Positions 27,401-36,400 of a DNA stretch of 64,000 nt are shown here, piece by piece. The position numbers and the translations under genes are program-made. Numbering within the stretch: position 1 is the first letter of the stretch; each line of letters starts with the position of its first letter. Location of the stretch: positions 310,001 to 374,000 of the forward strand of contig NZ_CP019789.1 in assembly GCF_002022685.1 (NCBI RefSeq). The letters run 5' to 3'. The notes under the pieces were generated by a model. It saw nothing but the letters and a program-made list of their open reading frames with translations, had not been told where the DNA came from and did not search any database. The stretch comes from Bartonella schoenbuchensis R1 (GTDB lineage: Bacteria > Pseudomonadota > Alphaproteobacteria > Rhizobiales > Rhizobiaceae).

Positions 27401-30400
27401 AGCGGATGTTCTGAACGGTAGAGCGCCTACTTATACCATTCAGACGAAGAAGCATAATGATATTAAGTCTGCTTTTGATGGCATTGATACTTCACTGACG
27501 CAGCTTATTGAAGATGTTAAGGGTGTCACGGATAAGGTAAACAACAGCCTTGTAAAGCAAGAAGGGTCGAGCATCACGATTGGTGGTAAAGTAGGTGGCA
27601 ATGAGATTTCGGTTGCTAGTAGTGAAGGATTACGCAAGCTTACCGGCTTGGCCGATGGGAAAGTTGATGAAAACTCAACAGAAGCAGTTACAGGTAAGCA
27701 GCTTCATGATGTCAAGCAGAGTGCTAAGGATTTGACTAAGACAGTATCTGGTGTGCAGAAGAATATCACAGAGTTTAATGAGAATATTACGAAATCTTTA
27801 GGAGGAGGAGCGGATGTTCTGAACGGTACAGCGCCTACTTATATGATTCAGGGTGATGGTCGTAAAGGTATTGCAGATGCGTTTGCTGGTGTTGATGAAA
27901 AGCTGGCACAGCTTACTGTGAAGGTTGGACAAGCGGAAAGTGGCTTGGAATATGACGGTTTTGTAGCGCAAGATCCATCATCACATATCATCACGATAGG
28001 TAAGGAAGTTGATGGTGATAAGATCTCCATTTTAAATAATGAAGAGAGAGTTCGTGTCCTTTCCGGTTTGAAGGATGGGAAACTTTCAGCCGAGTCAACA
28101 GAAGCAGTAACAGGTAATCAGCTTTATCAGACAGGTCAGACTGTTGAGCAGTTGAGTGGCACCGTTAAGAAAGTTGAGGGGAATATAGCAAGCTTTGATG
28201 AACATCTTAATACTTATTTAGGGGGAGGAGCGGATGTTCTGAAGGGAATAGCACCCACTTATACCATCCAGAAGCAGGGGCATAATGATATTGCATCAGC
28301 CTTTGATGGTGTGAGTAGTTCGCTTAAAGAACTTTCAGCGAAGGCTGGTGAGACGACACTTAGCTTGAAAGCGAGAATGGAGGATGAAAAGCTTGTCGCA
28401 CAAGGAGAGTTGCAAGGAGAGTTGAATGTCATCACGATAGGTAAGGAAGTTGATGGCGATAAGATTTCGCTTACTAACAGTAAAGAAGAACATCGTGTCC
28501 TTTCCGGTGTTGCCGATGGAGATCTTTCAGCCAAGTCAACAGAAGCAGTAACAGGTAATCAGCTTTATAAGTTGGATCAAAGCGTTGAGAAGTTGAGTAG
28601 CAGTGCTAAGAAAGTTGAGGGGAATATAGCAAGCTTTGATGAACATCTGAATACTTATTTAGGAGGAGGAGCAGATGTTCTGAACGGTACAGCGCCTACT
28701 TATAGTATTCAGGGTGATGGGCATAATAATATTGCATCTGCCTTTGAGGGTGTTGGTGAGAAAATAGATGACCTAACTCAAAAGGTTGGTGGGACGACAC
28801 TTAGCTTGCAAGCGAGAATGGAGGATGAGAAGCTTGTTGAACAAGATGCTGTATCGAAGCTGATCACGATAGGTAAAGATGTAGAGGGTACAGAGGTTTC
28901 CATTACGAACAGTAAAGGAGAACGTCGTGTTCTTTCCGGTGTTGCCGAGGGAGATATTTCAGCCAAGTCAACAGATGTGGTTTCAGGTAAGCAGCTTTAT
29001 AAGCTGGATCAGAGCGTTGAGAAGTTGAGTAGCAGTGCTGAGGGTGTACAGGGGAATATAGCAAGCTTTGATGAACATCTGAATACTTATTTAGGAGGAG
29101 GAGCGGATGTTCTGAACGGTAGAGCGCCTACTTATACCATTCAGACGGAGGATCATAAGGATATTGGTAGTGCTTTTAAGGGTGTTGATACTTCACTGAC
29201 GCAGCTTATTGAAGATGTTAAGGGTGTCACGGATAAGGTAAATAACAGCCTTGTAAAGCAAGAAGGGTCGAGCATCACGATTGGTGGTAAAGTAGGTGGC
29301 AATGAGATTTCGGTTGCTAGTAGTGAAGGATTACGCAAGCTTACCGGCTTGGCCGATGGGAAAGTTGATGAAAACTCAACAGAAGCAGTTACAGGTAAGC
29401 AGCTTCATGATGTCAAGCAGAGTGCTAAGGATTTGACTAAGACAGTATCTGGTGTGCAGAAGAATATCACAGAGTTTAATGAGAATATTACGAAATCTTT
29501 AGGAGGAGGAGCGGATGTTCTGAACGGTACAGCGCCTACTTATATGATTCAGGGTGATGGTCGTAAAGGTATTGCAGATGCGTTTGCTGGTGTTGATGAA
29601 AAGCTGGCACAGCTTACTGTGAAGGTTGGACAAGCGGAAAGTGGCTTGGAATATGACGGTTTTGTAGCGCAAGATCCATCATCACATATCATCACGATAG
29701 GTAAGGAAGTTGATGGTGATAAGATCTCCATTTTGAATAATGAAGAGAGAGTTCGTGTCCTTTCCGGTTTGAAGGATGGGAAACTTTCAGCCGAGTCAAC
29801 AGAAGCAGTAACAGGTAATCAGCTTTATCAGACAGGTCAGACTGTTGAGCAGTTGAGTGGCACCGTTAAGAAAGTTGAGGGGAATATAGCAACTTTTGAT
29901 GAGCATCTTAATACTTATTTAGGGGGAGGAGCGGATGTTCTGAAGGGAATAGCACCCACTTATATCATCCAGAAGCAGGGGCATAATGATATTGCATCAG
30001 CCTTTGATGGTGTGAGTAGTTCGCTTAAAGAACTTTCAGCGAAGGCTGGTGAGACGACACTTAGCTTGAAAGCGAGAATGGAGGATGAAAAGCTTGTCGC
30101 ACAAGGAGAGTTGCAAGGAGAGTTGAATGTCATCACGATAGGTAAGGAAGTTGATGGCGATAAGATTTCGCTTACTAACAGTAAAGAAGAACATCGTGTC
30201 CTTTCCGGTGTTGCCGATGGAGATCTTTCAGCCAAGTCAACAGAAGCAGTAACAGGTAATCAGCTTTATAAGTTGGATCAAAGCGTTGAGAAGTTGAGTA
30301 GCAGTGCTAAGAAAGTTGAGGGGAATATAGCAAGCTTTGATGAACATCTGAATACTTATTTAGGAGGAGGAGCAGATGTTCTGAACGGTACAGCGCCTAC

Positions 30401-33400
30401 TTATAGTATTCAGGGTGATGGGCATAATAATATTGCATCTGCCTTTGAGGGTGTTGGTGAGAAAATAGATGACCTAACTCAAAAGGTTGGTGGGACGACA
30501 CTTAGCTTGCAAGCGAGAATGGAGGATGAGAAGCTTGTTGAACAAGATGCTGTATCGAAGCTGATCACGATAGGTAAAGATGTAGAGGGTACAGAGGTTT
30601 CCATTACGAACAGTAAAGGAGAACGTCGTGTTCTTTCCGGTGTTGCCGAGGGAGATATTTCAGCCAAGTCAACAGATGTGGTTTCAGGTAAGCAGCTTTA
30701 TAAGCTGGATCAGAGCGTTGAGAAGTTGAGTAGCAGTGCTGAGGGTGTACAGGGGAATATAGCAAGCTTTGATGAACATCTGAATACTTATTTAGGAGGA
30801 GGAGCGGATGTTCTGAACGGTAGAGCGCCTACTTATACCATTCAGACGAAGAAGCATAATGATATTAAGTCTGCTTTTGATGGCATTGATACTTCACTGA
30901 CGCAGCTTATTGAAGATGTTAAGGGTGTCACGGATAAGGTAAATAACAGCCTTGTAAAGCAAGAAGGGTCGAGCATCACGATTGGTGGTAAAGTAGGTGG
31001 CAATGAGATTTTGGTTGCTAGTAGTGAAGGATTACGCAAGCTTACCGGCTTGGCAGAGGGAGATGTTTCAGACAAGTCAACAGAAGCAGTTACAGGTAAG
31101 CAGCTTCATGATGTCAAGCAGAGTGCTAAGGATTTGACTGAGACAGTATCTGGTGTGCAGAAGAATATCACAGAGTTTAATGAGAATATTACGAAATCTT
31201 TAGGAGGAGGAGCGGATGTTCTGAACGGTACAGCGCCTACTTATATGATTCAGGGTGATGGTCGTAAAGGTATTGCAGATGCGTTTGCTGGTGTTGATGA
31301 AAAGCTGGCACAGCTTACTGTGAAGGTTGGACAAGCGGAAAGTGGCTTGGAATATGACGGTTTTGTAGCGCAAGATCCATCATCACATATCATCACGATA
31401 GGTAAGGAAGTTGATGGTGATAAGATCTCCATTTTGAATAATGAAGAGAGAGTTCGTGTCCTTTCCGGTTTGAAGGATGGGAAACTTTCAGCCGAGTCAA
31501 CAGAAGCAGTAACAGGTAATCAGCTTTATCAGACAGGTCAGACTGTTGAGCAGTTGAGTGGCACCGTTAAGAAAGTTGAGGGGAATATAGCAAGCTTTGA
31601 TGAACATCTTAATACTTATTTAGGGGGAGGAGCGGATGTTCTGAAGGGAATAGCACCCACTTATACCATCCAGAAGCAGGGGCATAATGATATTGCATCA
31701 GCCTTTGATGGTGTGAGTAGTTCGCTTAAAGAACTTTCAGCGAAGGCTGGTGAGACGACACTTAGCTTGAAAGCGAGAATGGAGGATGAAAAGCTTGTCG
31801 CACAAGGAGAGTTGCAAGGAGAGTTGAATGTCATCACGATAGGTAAGGAAGTTGATGGCGATAAGATTTCGCTTACTAACAGTAAAGAAGAACATCGTGT
31901 CCTTTCCGGTGTTGCCGATGGAGATCTTTCAGCCAAGTCAACAGAAGCAGTAACAGGTAATCAGCTTTATAAGTTGGATCAAAGCGTTGAGAAGTTGAGT
32001 AGCAGTGCTAAGAAAGTTGAGGGGAATATAGCAAGCTTTGATGAACATCTGAATACTTATTTAGGAGGAGGAGCAGATGTTCTGAACGGTACAGCGCCTA
32101 CTTATAGTATTCAGGGTGATGGGCATAATAATATTGCATCTGCCTTTGAGGGTGTTGGTGAGAAAATAGATGACCTAACTCAAAAGGTTGGTGGGACGAC
32201 ACTTAGCTTGCAAGCGAGAATGGAGGATGAGAAGCTTGTTGAACAAGATGCTGTATCGAAGCTGATCACGATAGGTAAAGATGTAGAGGGTACAGAGGTT
32301 TCCATTACGAACAGTAAAGGAGAACGTCGTGTTCTTTCCGGTGTTGCCGAGGGAGATATTTCAGCCAAGTCAACAGATGTGGTTTCAGGTAAGCAGCTTT
32401 ATAAGCTGGATCAGAGCGTTGAGAAGTTGAGTAGCAGTGCTGAGGGTGTACAGGGGAATATAGCAAGCTTTGATGAACATCTGAATACTTATTTAGGAGG
32501 AGGAGCGGATGTTCTGAACGGTAGAGCGCCTACTTATACCATTCAGACGGAGGATCATAAGGATATTGGTAGTGCTTTTAAGGGTGTTGATACTTCACTG
32601 ACGCAGCTTATTGAAGATGTTAAGGGTGTCACGGATAAGGTAAATAACAGCCTTGTAAAGCAAGAAGGGTCGAGCATCACGATTGGTGGTAAAGTAGGTG
32701 GCAATGAGATTTCGGTTGCTAGTAGTGAAGGATTACGCAAGCTTACCGGCTTGGCCGATGGGAAAGTTGATGAAAACTCAACAGAAGCAGTTACAGGTAA
32801 GCAGCTTCATGATGTCAAGCAGAGTGCTAAGGATTTGACTAAGACAGTATCTGGTGTGCAGAAGAATATCACAGAGTTTAATGAGAATATTACGAAATCT
32901 TTAGGAGGAGGAGCGGATGTTCTGAACGGTACAGCGCCTACTTATATGATTCAGGGTGATGGTCGTAAAGGTATTGCAGATGCGTTTGCTGGTGTTGATG
33001 AAAAGCTGGCACAGCTTACTGTGAAGGTTGGACAAGCGGAAAGTGGCTTGGAATATGACGGTTTTGTAGCGCAAGATCCATCATCACATATCATCACGAT
33101 AGGTAAGGAAGTTGATGGTGATAAGATCTCCATTTTGAATAATGAAGAGAGAGTTCGTGTCCTTTCCGGTTTGAAGGATGGGAAACTTTCAGCCGAGTCA
33201 ACAGAAGCAGTAACAGGTAATCAGCTTTATCAGACAGGTCAGACTGTTGAGCAGTTGAGTGGCACCGTTAAGAAAGTTGAGGGGAATATAGCAAGCTTTG
33301 ATGAACATCTTAATACTTATTTAGGGGGAGGAGCGGATGTTCTGAAGGGAATAGCACCCACTTATACCATCCAGAAGCAGGGGCATAATGATATTGCATC

Positions 33401-36400
33401 AGCCTTTGATGGTGTGAGTAGTTCGCTTAAAGAACTTTCAGCGAAGGCTGGTGAGACGACACTTAGCTTGAAAGCGAGAATGGAGGATGAAAAGCTTGTC
33501 GCACAAGGAGAGTTGCAAGGAGAGTTGAATGTCATCACGATAGGTAAGGAAGTTGATGGCGATAAGATTTCGCTTACTAACAGTAAAGAAGAACATCGTG
33601 TCCTTTCCGGTGTTGCCGATGGAGATCTTTCAGCCAAGTCAACAGAAGCAGTAACAGGTAATCAGCTTTATAAGTTGGATCAAAGCGTTGAGAAGTTGAG
33701 TAGCAGTGCTAAGAAAGTTGAGGGGAATATAGCAAGCTTTGATGAACATCTGAATACTTATTTAGGAGGAGGAGCAGATGTTCTGAACGGTACAGCGCCT
33801 ACTTATAGTATTCAGGGTGATGGGCATAATAATATTGCATCTGCCTTTGAGGGTGTTGGTGAGAAAATAGATGACCTAACTCAAAAGGTTGGTGGGACGA
33901 CACTTAGCTTGCAAGCGAGAATGGAGGATGAGAAGCTTGTTGAACAAGATGCTGTATCGAAGCTGATCACGATAGGTAAAGATGTAGAGGGTACAGAGGT
34001 TTCCATTACGAACAGTAAAGGAGAACGTCGTGTTCTTTCCGGTGTTGCCGAGGGAGATATTTCAGCCAAGTCAACAGATGCGGTTTCAGGTAAGCAGCTT
34101 TATAAGCTGGATCAGAGCGTTGAGAAGTTGAGTAGCAGTGCTGAGGGTGTACAGGGGAATATAGCAAGCTTTGATGAACATCTGAATACTTATTTAGGAG
34201 GAGGAGCGGATGTTCTGAACGGTAGAGCGCCTACTTATACCATTCAGACGAAGAAGCATAATGATATTAAGTCTGCTTTTGATGGCATTGATACTTCACT
34301 GACGCAGCTTATTGAAGATGTTAAGGGTGTCACGGATAAGGTAAATAACAGCCTTGTAAAGCAAGAAGGGTCGAGCATCACGATTGGTGGTAAAGTAGGT
34401 GGCAATGAGATTTCGGTTGCTAGTAGTGAAGGATTACGCAAGCTTACCGGCTTGGCCGATGGGAAAGTTGATGAAAACTCAACAGAAGCAGTTACAGGTA
34501 AGCAGCTTCATGATGTCAAGCAGAGTGCTAAGGATTTGACTAAGACAGTATCTGGTGTGCAGAAGAATATCACAGAGTTTAATGAGAATATTACGAAATC
34601 TTTAGGAGGAGGAGCGGATGTTCTGAACGGTACAGCGCCTACTTATATGATTCAGGGTGATGGTCGTAAAGGTATTGCAGATGCGTTTGCTGGTGTTGAT
34701 GAAAAGCTGGCACAGCTTACTGTGAAGGTTGGACAAGCGGAAAGTGGCTTGGAATATGACGGTTTTGTAGCGCAAGATCCATCATCACATATCATCACGA
34801 TAGGTAAGGAAGTTGATGGTGATAAGATCTCCATTTTGAATAATGAAGAGAGAGTTCGTGTCCTTTCCGGTTTGAAGGATGGGAAACTTTCAGCCGAGTC
34901 AACAGAAGCAGTAACAGGTAATCAGCTTTATCAGACAGGTCAGACTGTTGAGCAGTTGAGTGGCACCGTTAAGAAAGTTGAGGGGAATATAGCAACTTTT
35001 GATGAGCATCTTAATACTTATTTAGGGGGAGGAGCGGATGTTCTGAAGGGAATAGCACCCACTTATATCATCCAGAAGCAGGGGCATAATGATATTGCAT
35101 CAGCCTTTGATGGTGTGAGTAGTTCGCTTAAAGAACTTTCAGCGAAGGCTGGTGAGACGACACTTAGCTTGAAAGCGAGAATGGAGGATGAAAAGCTTGT
35201 CGCACAAGGAGAGTTGCAAGGAGAGTTGAATGTCATCACGATAGGTAAGGAAGTTGATGGCGATAAGATTTCGCTTACTAACAGTAAAGAAGAACATCGT
35301 GTCCTTTCCGGTGTTGCCGATGGAGATCTTTCAGCCAAGTCAACAGAAGCAGTAACAGGTAATCAGCTTTATAAGTTGGATCAAAGCGTTGAGAAGTTGA
35401 GTAGCAGTGCTAAGAAAGTTGAGGGGAATATAGCAAGCTTTGATGAACATCTGAATACTTATTTAGGAGGAGGAGCAGATGTTCTGAACGGTACAGCGCC
35501 TACTTATAGTATTCAGGGTGATGGGCATAATAATATTGCATCTGCCTTTGAGGGTGTTGGTGAGAAAATAGATGACCTAACTCAAAAGGTTGGTGGGACG
35601 ACACTTAGCTTGCAAGCGAGAATGGAGGATGAGAAGCTTGTTGAACAAGATGCTGTATCGAAGCTGATCACGATAGGTAAAGATGTAGAGGGTACAGAGG
35701 TTTCCATTACGAACAGTAAAGAAGAACGTCGTGTTCTTTCCGGTGTTGCCGAGGGAGATATTTCAGCCAAGTCAACAGATGTGGTTTCAGGTAAGCAGCT
35801 TTATAAGCTGGATCAGAGCGTTGAGAAGTTGAGTAGCAGTGCTGAGGGTGTACAGGGGAATATAGCAAGCTTTGATGAACATCTGAATACTTATTTAGGA
35901 GGAGGAGCGGATGTTCTGAACGGTAGAGCGCCTACTTATACCATTCAGACGAAGAAGCATAATGATATTAAGTCTGCTTTTGATGGCATTGATACTTCAC
36001 TGACAGGACTTGCTGATAGAATTGAGAATGTGGCAAGTGGTGAGGCAAGTGGTGGTGTGGCAGGTAATGACCTTGTGGAGCAAAATTCAGGTACGGATCT
36101 GATTATTATTGGTGCAAAAACAGAAGGTATGGAGATCAATATTGCCAATAATGAAAAAGCACCTCGTACACTTTCTGGTGTTGTAGAGGGAGAGCTTTCA
36201 GCCGAGTCAACAGAAGCAGTAACAGGTAATCAGCTTTATCAGACAGGTCAGACTGTTGAGCAGTTGAGTGGCACCGTTAAGAAAGTTGAGGGGAATATAG
36301 CAAGCTTTGATGAACATCTTAATACTTATTTAGGGGGAGGAGCGGATGTTCTGAAGGGAATAGCACCCACTTATACCATCCAGAAGCAGGGGCATAATGA

